Positions 22,593-32,955 of a stretch of DNA of 64,000 nucleotides are shown here, in pieces. Within the stretch, counting starts at the first letter, position 1. Every line of letters starts with the position of its first letter. The stretch is from Sacculina carcini (Eukaryota > Arthropoda > Thecostraca > Sacculinidae), in the NCBI GenBank assembly GCA_916048095.2, contig OU696577.1:6854440-6918439 (forward strand). The letters run 5' to 3'. The position numbers and the translations under genes were made by a program. The notes under the pieces are model-generated. The model was not told where the DNA came from. It saw nothing but the letters and a program-made list of their open reading frames with translations, and searched no databases.

Positions 22593-22790
22593 CAGTGGCA
22601 GCGCCAGGAATCTTCCGCTGGGGGAGTGGGGGCTTAGAGGGACTGAGGAAAAAATGCGGGGGCTTGACGAAGCATAATGAACTACACTCGAAACGCTCAT
22701 GTTGAAGCTTTTTCTGGGGGATCAGTGGGGTTAACACATTTTCTGGGGGATGCAGCTCATTCAAGCTCCCGTTCCTTGGCGTCGCCCGCT
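22593..22790. mobile_element. Diverged MITE related to 120-305
   Basis: It starts CAGTGGCAGCGCCAGGAATC and has the same G-rich interior as the copy at 120-305. The right end is degraded (CCTTGGCGTCGCCC). Confidence 0.65.
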
Positions 22791-23819
22791 TCGAGGAGTT
22801 CGTTCACAACACAATCACTTTAAACAATGTGTGTAAGCGGACTGGGCAACAGAAATTATCAATGAAGGCTACAATAGAACAATGAACGAACAATTTCATA
22901 GACGAAGCACAAAACAATGAGTGGAAGTTCTGAATTATACGAATTGCACTATGAAATATGTAATTGTATGGAAGAAAAAAGATGTGTATCGCACGAGTTA
23001 TTTGGACCGAGTGTAATTGTACACAAACTTGGATGCGCACAAACACGACTCACAGACACACAGACAAACAAGCGTACACAGAGCTTCAGTTACGGCCGTG
23101 ACGTAGAGCGAGAGAAAAATGTTTACGCACCATAAATGTCTCAGATTAAACTGAAAAATAACTAATTATAATATTAGCATTTGTAAAACTAATAATAAAA
23201 TTAATCAAAATAGTAATGATATTCACAATAGTGAGAATAATAACGTCAAAAACAGCAAAGCGAACGTAATATATGTTAATTTTTCATACACAAATAAAAC
23301 ACACAAAGGAACAACAAGGTAGAAAGACAAAACTATTTTTTAAGAGGCATAACAACGAAAATCAACGACAACGACAAACTGCTTATGTATTTATTAGTTT
23401 CATGCACGAAATTTCAAACTGATTGTACAATTGAAGCTAATTATTATTATTAATTACAGGCAAATCCAGCAGCATGGGAAGAGTGCAGGCACTATTACCA
23501 CCCTAAGGTGGTTACCACCCTAACCCATGTGTACCGGAAGCGCACAAAAGATTTAGAGAGAAAGAGAGTTCGTAAAGAAGAAGAAAAAATTATAATATGA
23601 ATTGGAAAAGAAAATAATAAATAAATAATAATAAATAATAAACCATCATCCGATATCACTTCATAATATCACTCTGCCCACGTTTATAAATAAATAATAA
23701 GTAAGTAATAAATAACAATCAAGAACAATAAATATGATTCAATAAACAACAACAGCCAGCTGTGAGTAAAAGTATGATTTAATAATTAACAACAACCAAT
23801 AATAAATGGTAATAAATAG

Positions 23820-24035
23820 AGAGTAAAATAATAATAAATATAAATAAATAACAATAAATATGAATAAATAACAATAAATATGAATAAATAACAATAAATA
23901 TGAATACATAACAATAAATATGAATAAATAACAATAGATATGTATAAATAACAATAAATATGAACAAACAACAATAAATATGAATAAATAAAAATAAATA
24001 TGAATAACTAACAACAAATATGAATGAATAAAGAA
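23820..24035. repeat. 20-bp AT minisatellite
   Basis: About ten units of AACAATAAATATGAATAAAT. A longer stretch around it (about 23,430-24,035) is absent from the right copy of the duplication. Confidence 0.9.
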
Positions 24036-24059
24036 GCGAACTGTGTAAACGGCAGTGTG

Positions 24060-26446
24060 ACACACTCAAGGTCACCGGCCAGCGCTAGAAACCAATTATC
24101 GCACTTGTATGCCCACACTCGTGGATGCGATCATTCGTTGTTTGACAGGCGCGCTGATAGCATGTGGCTCTTTCGCCCCGGTTAGTTGCAATACCTCGCT
24201 GAACCAATTGCGTACTGAGATTGTATGTTTCCCCATCCGTGTGTACTGTGTTCCAGCGGGGGTATTTGCGAGGCTATTCGAAGTGTTTTGTTGTTGTGTA
24301 TATAATTGTTTTGTTTGAGGATCAAATCATTCGTGAACTTTGACGAACTTCAATAGGTTTCGAATGTTTGTCTGAACACTGATGTGAAGTCAAAATAAAT
24401 ATAGGAGAAACAGAATTAGCCTAAATATATTTAATGAAAAATTACACGAAATTAATCGAAATTATGAGAAATTCTGCGCATTTCACGCGAAACTGACCGG
24501 CTGGCTAAGTTTCTCCCATTTAGCAGATATACTTTCTCACGTACCGTAGATCTCGTTTATACCTATACCACCATACCTATACCACTACACCTGACACCTA
24601 TATCACCTATGTCAGGCCTGGAACACTAGGCTTCTGACAGTGTCGCTGATGAGCATGCAGCCGCTAGCGAGCAGTTCCAGTGGCTGTGGCAGCAGGAGTG
24701 TCGTGAACCAGTGGCGTAGTGTACCTAGTGACGAAGGGCGACTCCTAGACTCAAGCTTGAGGGCACCAGAAGACAATTCACATTCCGAGTGACATATACC
24801 TTCAATGACTCGACTGAATATCACTTCTGGCATCTGTTTTACCTTTTATTCTCATAGACCTATTTTATACTGCTTATGCTTTCTTTTGCATTTCAACGTT
24901 TCAATGCATTTAAATGTGAAACTATCATGTGCACGGTTCATGGCTCTCCCATATAGTTGCTCGTGGTTTTGCCATATTATTCTGTAATTAATTTTGTACG
25001 CATGAATGAAAAACCGACTCGATATGACGGATCTCATATTCAAATAAATGAAATATATATACGAGTTGGGTATGACACCCGGTCACTCACTAACACTAAA
25101 TGCAGCGCACTGGAACTACAGTCTGGGCCTTGTCTGACGACCTGAAATCGACTACCCTACACTGCGACGCTCGGTATAAAAAACTTCCGTCTAATTATGA
25201 GATCTCCGAGCTGAGAGTGCATCTCTAAGTGACACTAGCCAGATCCGACGGTTTAATAACTAAGGCCTGATGCCGCGGAATCTAAAGTATTCAAACCCAT
25301 CTCTATGCGACTTATAATCCATGCAGTAAATTCTCTCAAGTCTATATCCCCAATGTAAGTGGAGAACGAAAATTATTTGCTCAAGGCCGGCTCAAGCATA
25401 GACAAACTAGGCGGCCGCCTAGGACCTCCGATTAGTGGAAGCCTCGCAGTGGACTCGTAAAGGATCAGTCAACGAATTGAGTATTTGCTGAAGATATATT
25501 GTACAGGGACAAACACAACCTATAATGTAACGCAGAACTGGACTGTAGTGACTTGTGTCTAGTGTCTTGTGTCATGTGCGTTTTAATTGAGCGATGTATT
25601 ACGATTGTAAAGATGGCGCATCAATTCAATTGTGTTGTGACGTGTATCGTACGATTGTGAATTGGACCAATCAGAGGAAGGCACGCATGTCAGCAAGGTA
25701 CAATCGGGGTCAGGCTATAGAGTCAAATTAGTCTAGGTGTAGGTCTCGTTCAGTTAACTTGTCTGTGTGTCTTCAATATACGTGTGAGTCAAGCCACATC
25801 TCAAATTCGCTCGCCGTCGCTCCGACACTACATGGACCAACACACATTGGCTACCAGAACACAAGTGAAACGAAAAACGAAGCTAAATTGTTACAAGTGC
25901 AAACACCAGCACGAACACAACAACAATATACACGTGCACAAACGCACCAAGTGACCTGCGGGCATTTATGTCACTGATCTAGTCACACACAAGCATAAAC
26001 ACCTACATGACATCCACACACACACACACACATACACGCACATATGGTAATACACATATAAACGCAAGCAAACGCACAGTGCTGATACACATATATAACA
26101 CGCATAATATAATTGACATACAGATTCACGGGAAGAATAATATACATTGTGCTAATCATGAAATATTGGACATAGGCAACGTCTTGTCTCTGGATCATTC
26201 AGAATTTGTCTGACACTTTGCTGTCATCGAAGCAAGAAACTTTTTCGTATTTTTGGTATTCAGCTTTTGTTTTTCAATCCATCTGGGGCCACTTCGCTAA
26301 ACAATACCTTTCTTTGCTAAACAATACCGTGTGGGATCATACTTTCAAGGATGACCGACAATCGTTTCATTCCGTGTCTCCCTCGTTCAGCAGCGATATC
26401 ATGTTATTGTTCGCTTGATATTTCACCGCTTGCTGTAGAGGAATTG
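24060..26446. other. Duplicated noncoding DNA 3' of the 7TM gene, no gene seen
   Basis: It matches 52,855-55,171 at a few percent divergence with small indels. I find no open frame with recognisable protein motifs on either strand. Confidence 0.6.
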
Positions 26447-27400
26447 TTAATCAGATATCGGTGGCATCGGGCCAATGTTTTCCATTTTTATGGTGGCTAC
26501 ATGTACTTTATTCGAAGAGCGTTTGTTGCGTGAAAAATCGCACAGATGGATTAGACGCTCGCGCACGTCCTTGTCCATGGCTCCGGAGAGGCAGCCGATG
26601 AGAATGTACGACAGCAGGTGGGGAATGTATATACTGGCCACCAAATTCCTGTCAATCTTCCACAAGGCAGTGTTGATAAGGAACGCCATGTTTGCTGGTA
26701 GGTTGAACACAACCACCAGTAAACTGAACTTGATGAAGGCAAATGCACTTTTGACCTGTCTGGATTTTTCAGTCGATCCGATTAGTTGATTTTGTTCATT
26801 TATTTCATTCATGTGACGCTTGGCAACATAATATATCGACAGATCCAAGAAGATGACACAAATGTTCATAATGAGAATCGCCGAATGGTAAATGTTGAGC
26901 ATGTATAATGGTCCGGTGGTTAACAGTGAACAGTGTTTGACGTTATCCTGATTGAACCCGTGAAAGAACATAACAAGAAAACCAGTTCCCCACAGTAAGA
27001 GGAAGAGTATCCACGCCGACAACAAGAGGTATTTTCTGCGTGCTTCGGTGAGGATATCTTCGTAACGAAGCCCGTGCACAATGTAGATGAACTTCTCGAA
27101 CATCAGCGAGAGCAGAGCGTAGGAAGTGACAATGCCGACCGCCTGTATAGATGAAACCCATACCGAACAGGCTAGCACGTCGATCTGCACCGACATCATG
27201 TGGGCAAGCAAGGCCGACGAGCCGTCAATCAGGTATATTGCGGTCAGCAGGCTCAAGTTGAGCAGCATTTTAAATCGAGTCTGGCTCAGTAATTTCCTGC
27301 TAGAGACAATGGTGACAATCACAGTGACGCTGCCCACTGAACCTGCCATACCTACCAACAGGCATATCACTCCAGCCACTAGGAATGTGCCACTAGCCAT
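26447..27400 (-). CDS. Seven-transmembrane receptor, rhodopsin-like orphan, copy 1
   Basis: This is one intact 317-codon exon starting at ATG 27,400. Seven hydrophobic segments lie at about residues 5-31, 45-68, 80-108, 123-146, 166-193, 220-247 and 256-276. Cys78 and Cys157 are placed for the TM3-ECL2 disulfide. TM6 has FNLPANM, as in class A receptors. The DRY position reads E-K-F (102-104) and the NPxxY region reads PHLLSY (260s), so both class A switches are altered. The short tail has a basic RNKR. Ligand and coupling cannot be inferred. Copy 2 at 55,172 differs at only four residues, all in the last 40. Its location inside long duplicated DNA suggests a lineage-specific receptor family. 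Confidence 0.88.
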   Translation of the reverse strand: MASGTFLVAGVICLLVGMAGSVGSVTVIVTIVSSRKLLSQTRFKMLLNLSLLTAIYLIDGSSALLAHMMSVQIDVLACSVWVSSIQAVGIVTSYALLSLMFEKFIYIVHGLRYEDILTEARRKYLLLSAWILFLLLWGTGFLVMFFHGFNQDNVKHCSLLTTGPLYMLNIYHSAILIMNICVIFLDLSIYYVAKRHMNEINEQNQLIGSTEKSRQVKSAFAFIKFSLLVVVFNLPANMAFLINTALWKIDRNLVASIYIPHLLSYILIGCLSGAMDKDVRERLIHLCDFSRNKRSSNKVHVATIKMENIGPMPPISD

Positions 27401-27556
27401 ATCCGCAGTATCGGATGCAGTTTCAGATCAATTTCCAACAATATCTGATTGCAAAAATCAGATGCATTGTTTACAATGTGTCAATCCAAAATTATGAGGT
27501 CATGTGCACAGTATTGACCAATAGGTTTGTTACGACGATAAATTTTTTTTGAGACA

Positions 27557-27711
27557 TATATGATATTATCCAACATATAATATTATCCAACATATGATAT
27601 TATCCAACATATGATATTATCCAGCATATGATATTATCCAGCATATGATATTATCCAACATATGATATTATCCAACATATGATATTATCCAACATATGAT
27701 ATTATCCAGCA
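27557..27711. repeat. 17-bp VNTR, about 9 units
   Basis: The unit AACATATGATATTATCC (variants AGCATATG, AACATATAAT) lies upstream of the 7TM gene on its strand. The right copy has about 17 units. Confidence 0.95.
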
Positions 27712-27829
27712 TTTGGAAATTACAGTATCCGTTAAACTGAAAATCCTGCAATGTCCTATTTTCTGGGTGTTCCCAAAATAATGACGTTGAATTGGTCTGA
27801 TTACCAAAACCAATGTTTTTGCGAACTGA

Positions 27830-28700
27830 ACTACGCTGTTATAGAATTAGAAGCACTGGCAGTGGCATGGGCCCTGAAAAAATGTCGTCAATTCCTTTTG
27901 GGACGAGAAATATTTACAATAACAGTTGACCATAAGCCTCTAGTGCCAATATTTTCTAACAGACGATTGGATGAAATAGAGAATCCCAGGCTGCAAAGAA
28001 TTCGTATGAAAACAATCGAGTTCAATTTCACGATGAAATGGTGCAGAGGGTCCGAAAACAACACAGCGGATGCTCTGTCAAGGTCACCAGTCGATCATCC
28101 TGTTATTGGTGACGAATTGGGAGAATCTGTGACAGAGGAGAAGATTTGTGCACTCTGTATACAATCGGCAAAAGAAGAGAACCTAAATTTACGCTTGGAG
28201 AAAATAAAAGAGGCAGCTGAAGCCGATCTCGAGATGAGAGCTCTTAAACGGCATATCATCGATGGTTTTCCTCCGAATATACATCAACTGCCAGAAGAAA
28301 TACGTCGGTATTGGCCAAAGCACCAAGATTTAACAATTGATGATGGATTGATCGTGTGTGGCTGCCGCTTGGTGATACCGAGAGCCCTCCGCAGAGAAAT
28401 GCTATGTCTACTTCATGACGGACACCAAGGCCAAGAACACACAAAAGCAAGAGCGAAGCGTTTGATTTACTGGCCCGGTATAGACCACGATATTGAAACG
28501 ACGACAAGACAAAGTGAGAAATGTCAACAAATGCTACCGGCACAGCAAAATGAGTCGTATATATCACACGCTCAACCAACAAGACCTTTTCAAATAATCT
28601 CAGCCGACTTTGCAAAAAACGGAGATAGAAATGTTTTGATCACAGTAGACCACTACTCATCTTGGTGTACGCTTGTGATACATCAGGTTGAGGTTACAAA
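27830..28700 (+). pseudogene. Gypsy-like RNase H-integrase fragment
   Basis: Open without stops. RNase H shows ELEALAVAWALKKCRQFLLG, VDHKPLVPIF and NTADALSRSP. An integrase zinc domain follows with HDGHQGQEHTKARAKRLIYW. Its CxxC reads CQQM, so it is damaged. The catalytic core begins PFQIISADFAKNG and breaks off after ITVDHYSSW. It is a different gypsy lineage from the two LTR elements here. Its left edge coincides with the point where the two copies of the segmental duplication diverge (after GCGAACT). Confidence 0.85.
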
Positions 28701-29000
28701 CATAGAGGTTGTGACGAAGCGTGAAGTGTACTCGCTATGCGGTCAATGGCTGGGTCATTTTCCTTGTGCCGGGTGGTTTCGACCCGTTTGCAGCTGGCTG
28801 AGGCGCGAGTGCAGTATAGAGGAGAACGCCGGAGAGTGGGATGATGCCGTAGCGCCCAACGTAAAATAAATGGTCGAGGCTATAACCAACAAGTTGAACG
28901 CAAAGGATCCGGTTGCGGGAGTATGGTGTGTGGATGGAGAGCATGCAGAAGTATGGACGGACGCCAGCAACATCGGAAGTACAGGAGTGCGCAATTGAAG
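28701..29000 (+). pseudogene. Fragment of the 30.7-kb LTR family (RT-RNase H linker)
   Basis: The frame continues from the previous fragment without a stop into TKREVYSLCGQWLGHFPCAG. This matches SRRELFSVCGRVLGHYPVCG at about 40,408-40,467. After TAA at 28,867 it resumes with VWCVDGEHAEVWTDAS, the RNase H catalytic Asp motif. So two unrelated retroelement pieces are fused at about 28,700. Confidence 0.75.
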
Positions 29001-29078
29001 CAACATCAGTCAATGGTCTGCCTCTGTCAGTGTTCGAGAAATTTGGAATTTCAAAATTGATTTCGCCTCTTGAAAAAG

Positions 29079-29417
29079 TTATTGTAATAATTGCAATACA
29101 ATAAATATTTTCGAAATATTTGCAAAATATACCGCAATTTGCCACTGACATTAATAAAAAAATCAGCCCATACTACTGTCCAGTTGGTACATAAAAAATA
29201 CTCGTGAGAAACAACAGACTGGAGTAGCCATGGCTGCTATGTCACGTGCTTTTAAATTTCGCTCAACGCATCAGTTGCTCAAGGCGGCTGCCTGACCTTT
29301 CACACGAGGCAACTAGTGGCGGACACTAGTGGCGGACACTAGTTACCTCGTGTGAAAGGAGCCTAAGACGTCACACCCCAACAACACTTCCAATACGACT
29401 CTCAACACGCATTCACG

Positions 29418-29456
<39 letters not shown>

Positions 29457-29480
29457 TGGCCTCACGTCCACCGCCACAAC
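29079..29480. repeat. Dispersed repeat with 64-bp near-palindrome, copy 1
   Basis: It matches 62,914-63,295. It contains a fold-back at 29,296-29,359 whose arms begin CCTTTCACACGAGG and whose centre repeats ACTAGTGGCGGAC. One arm base differs between the two arms here. A (CA)n run at 29,420-29,452 follows. Confidence 0.85.
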
Positions 29481-29888
29481 CAATCAGCGGCGAGCCGGTC
29501 ACCCGCTCGCCGCCGCGAGGCATGAACACTCGACAAACACATACACAGACACAATTATACACACTCGCTCACACACTCTCTCACGCAATACACAATTAAA
29601 CAATACACGATCACATATAGACACACTAACACGTTCACTCACTCATACACAATATCTCACACACACACTCTCTCTCACTGCACACGATCCCGCCACGGTT
29701 ATATTGCACAAATTAAATCATTCAACACAAATCAATAGTTGCCGATCGGCAATTTATACCAAATAGATCAATAGATCCAGGCTTGTTTATTCAAAAGGAG
29801 AACAACCAAATTGCATTTCTTGAATACCGTATACATGCAATAACTGACATGCGTGTACCAATAGGTCGGCATAGGTTATGCTCTAATG

Positions 29889-30395
29889 GGCACATGTATT
29901 GTATCGCTCAACACTTTTCTGGCATTTCCGATTTGTACTGAAAGAAAAGCATGAACCCGAATCGGCAAAATCCAGGAAACATTCACTGGTGGATACAGAG
30001 GGGCTCAGGGGCTGAAACCCCCCAAAATGTTTCCATCAATTCCTAATAAGCAAGAGGTTCACTGAAAGAGGTCAAGGAAAAGTATCTTTTTTGCAGAGTT
30101 TGTTCATATAACCATGATTGCAAAACATATTCGTGCATAATTCGTTTGTAAATGTGTGTGTATATATCATTGAAAAATGACTTAGCCCCCAGCCAAAAAT
30201 TGCACCCTGGATCAACTATTAGAAACATTGTTGTGCACAAAGCCCTCATGCACATTGGCGCAGCTAGGCTATATGACTCCCAGGGCGGGACATTATTTTG
30301 TAAACTCCACCATGTATGCTAGCATGTATGCTTTAACACGCCTAAAAGATAATTTGCAAGTCATACGCTGAAATACTTGAAGAGATAAACACTTT
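29889..30395. repeat. Duplicated block flanking the older LTR element, left copy
   Basis: It starts CACATGTATTGTATCGCTCA and matches 42,710-43,200, including the MITE inside it with the same target duplication. The older LTR element lies between the two copies. Confidence 0.85.
29984..30221. mobile_element. hAT-type MITE, copy 1
   Basis: The left end CACTGGTGGATACAG and right end CTGGATCAACTATTA are inverted termini. GAAACATT flanks both sides (29,976-29,983 and 30,222-30,229), an exact 8-bp target duplication. Confidence 0.88.
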
Positions 30396-30638
30396 ATAAT
30401 AGTGCATTGCATGCACTATTATAAATGCCATTTATAATAGTGCATGCAAATGATTTGGTTAGTGGCTTCAGCGTGTCGTGGTTGGATTTATTCGTGTCGT
30501 GCTTGAGTGACAGACACAAGAGATTTACGGTTTCGATCGTCAGAATACACGTTCCCCTAGAAATTCGGTGTGTTAGTGGCCGTCGGAATCAAGTGAAATC
30601 AAACGTCGCACGAGACACTGAGCCGCATAGGGTGATCG

Positions 30639-30730
30639 CGTTAACTTTCTCCGAGAAAACGTTAACTTTCTCGTTAAACGTTGACTTTCTCGTTAAACGT
30701 TAACTTTCTCGTTAAACGTTAACTTTCTAT
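30639..30730. repeat. 19-bp tandem repeat at the LTR boundary
   Basis: About four units of GTTAACTTTCTCGTTAAAC end directly at the 5' LTR of the older element. Confidence 0.85.
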
Positions 30731-31203
30731 TGTATTGTGTGCTTAGCTTTGGTTATTTCGTATCGATGAGCTGCAGTGTTTATTGTATGCCTGTATGTAT
30801 GTATGCCACACTTGCAGCGAGGTGTATGTGAATGCTTGCTTGCACGCCAGCCAGTGTATATGTGTGAATGCGTGGTGAGAGGGTGCATGTGTGGTGGAGA
30901 GCGTGTGTGTGAGTTTGCAAGGGTCCTTGTTAATTAAACCGCTCGATGATGCAAGCTTTCATCTGTCGGCGTGTGCGGCTATATTTGCGGCAGTGTGGAG
31001 TGAGGATTGGACGTGGAAGTGTGAGCCTTGCGGGGAAGTTGTGAGAGTGATTGTGTTTGCGCGTGTGAGGTGCGAGAGTGGTCGTGTGCGGTGTTGATTG
31101 CGAGTGTTTTTGCGTGCGAGTGCTTTTATCGTTTTCATTCTCTTTATTTCTCTAAACTTCAGAATAGACGTTTCTCCTCTTTCTTGTGTTTGTTGAAATC
31201 ACA
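30731..31203 (+). repeat. 5' LTR of the older element
   Basis: Placed by comparison with 42,242-42,712. It ends ATCACA, followed by the conserved AGCTATTTCGGCT primer-site block and the ATG. Confidence 0.85.
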
Positions 31204-31216
31204 AGCTATTTCGGCT

Positions 31217-31888
31217 ATGGCGAATGTGAAGCTGACAGACGTGGCTCGCCCGTTCGACGGCACGGGCGGCATCGTTGAATGGATCGAAAAGTTTGAGCTA
31301 GTTGTCCAACTGAGAAAGTGTGAAAATACTGAAATGCTGATGCCAAGGTTTCTCGAGGGCAACGCTCTGGCAGTCTACACTGCGCTGGACGACGACAAGA
31401 AGGCGGACTCAGAAGCGATTAAAGACGCTCTTATCAACGCGCTCTCGATTTATCCATTTTCGGCATACGAAAAGTTTTGCAAGAGAGTATGGAGGGATGA
31501 ACCAGTAGATGTGTTCATGACAGATTTGCGAAAGTTGGCTCGATTTGCCGGCATAACGTCAGACAAGCTGTTATTAAGAGCGTTTGTTACTGGACTACCG
31601 TCAGTTGTCTCCCGTGAACTGAGGGCGACAGCTGGTGTCGACGCAATCGCCTTGTCCAGCGTCGTTGAACGCGCTAGATCCCTCATGTCGGAGTTGATGG
31701 ACCAGCCTAGCGCTGCAGTGGCCCTACAAAAGTCTTCGGACAGAGCTGATGGTAGATGTGCTCGGATGACTAACAATAAGCGCTCTGGAAACCTTCCGGA
31801 TACGAATGTAAGGCACGATGGGAGGCGCTGTTTTGAATGTGGGGGACTTCATCTCATTCGATTTTGCCCGAGAATGCGTCGGATTTAG
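31217..31888 (+). pseudogene. gag of the older LTR element, interrupted by TAG
   Basis: It starts at ATG 31,217, exactly 13 bases after the LTR as in the young element. It encodes a capsid-like domain (RPFDGTGGIVEWIEKFELVV; FITG-type VTGLPSVVSREL) and a first CCHC-like knuckle, CFECGGLHLIRFC. TAG at 31,886 then interrupts. The same frame continues past it with a second knuckle, CWSCGEKGHMSRSC. Confidence 0.85.
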
Positions 31889-31902
31889 GCTGAGGTTGAC
31901 TG

Positions 31903-32403
31903 TTGGTCATGCGGAGAGAAAGGGCACATGTCAAGGAGCTGTCTAGTGACGCAGGGAAACGCCAACCGAAGAGTTTCTGCGCCGGCAATTCCTCGGGATA
32001 CGGACTAGCGGCGCTACCTTTAATAGAAGGTGTGGTGGAAGGAAGACCGGTGAATTTATTGGTGGACACTGGGTGCTCTATATCAGTGGTGGGCTCATGG
32101 GTAGTTAAATGCATAGAGAGGTGGTGCGTTACAGTATCGAGTGTTGACAATCGCTCGGTGGCGTGTCTTGGTCGATCTGTGGTGCGAGTTCAAGTAAACG
32201 GATTAGCAGTTGACGTTGACTGTATAGTGATGAAATCGTTGTTGAGTGGGATTGATGCGATACTGGGGTATCGCAATCGATTGATGCGATACTGGATTCT
32301 TTATCGAGAAAGTCGGTGGTTTTCAGTGGAAACAAGGAAGTGTCAAATTTTTCAATGATGGTGAACACCTGGTGAATGCTGTCGGAGAAAGCGTGGAAGC
32401 GGC
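31903..32403 (+). pseudogene. Aspartic protease region of the older LTR element
   Basis: In another frame from gag. It carries the active-site motif LLVDTGCSISVVG and the downstream LLSGIDAILGY. The coding sequence is cut at 32,403 by the hAT insertion and resumes at 39,592. A TGA near 32,357 lies in the leading frame, so a frameshift is also present. Confidence 0.8.
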
Positions 32404-32428
32404 CATGGGCGTAAATTCTGGGGTGTAT

Positions 32429-32450
32429 GGGGGGTATATATACCCCCCGA
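32429..32450. repeat. Short perfect palindrome
   Basis: GGGGGTATATATACCCCC lies 25 bp inside the left end of the hAT element, in its subterminal G-rich zone. Confidence 0.85.
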
Positions 32451-32955
32451 CAAATTGGCCGGGGGGGATGAATATGCGATTATACCCCCCGAGAATCCGG
32501 CTGAGAATTCGTGAAATCCTATCTATAAATGCCCACAAAAAGAGTGTGTGTTCATATCTATGACTGTTCGCAAAAAGGCCGTGCAAACAGTGCATATCGT
32601 TACTTTTACAGTAGAACAGTATAATTTTTAGCTTTGCAAAGGGTATCCTTATGCATCATGGCACGTGCGCTCACCCATGATCCAATCTACTATTACGCAC
32701 ACGCGCATACATACAAGAGCCCAACCCAAGACATGATCGTATGGACAATCAGAAATCAGAAATGTATTGCCACTTTATACAACAAAGTATTGGCATGGAT
32801 GAAAATATACATACAGATCACACAATGTACACACAAATGAAAATGCATCATAAAAAAAATAAAAAATAAAAACTTGGGCTCACAGCGGGATAAGACACAC
32901 AAGAGTCACACAAAAACACGTAAACAACAGAAAAACGAATGATATCGGTGTGGGC

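Noticed and set aside
23739-24075. Minus-strand ORFs encoding repeated Leu-Phe-Ile-Tyr sequence (apparent membrane protein)
   Set aside because: They are translations of the 20-bp AATAAATATGAATAAATAAC minisatellite.
27557-27711. CRISPR-like or regulatory operator array of ATATGATATTATCC units
   Set aside because: It is a plain 17-bp tandem repeat without spacers, with different copy number in the duplicate.
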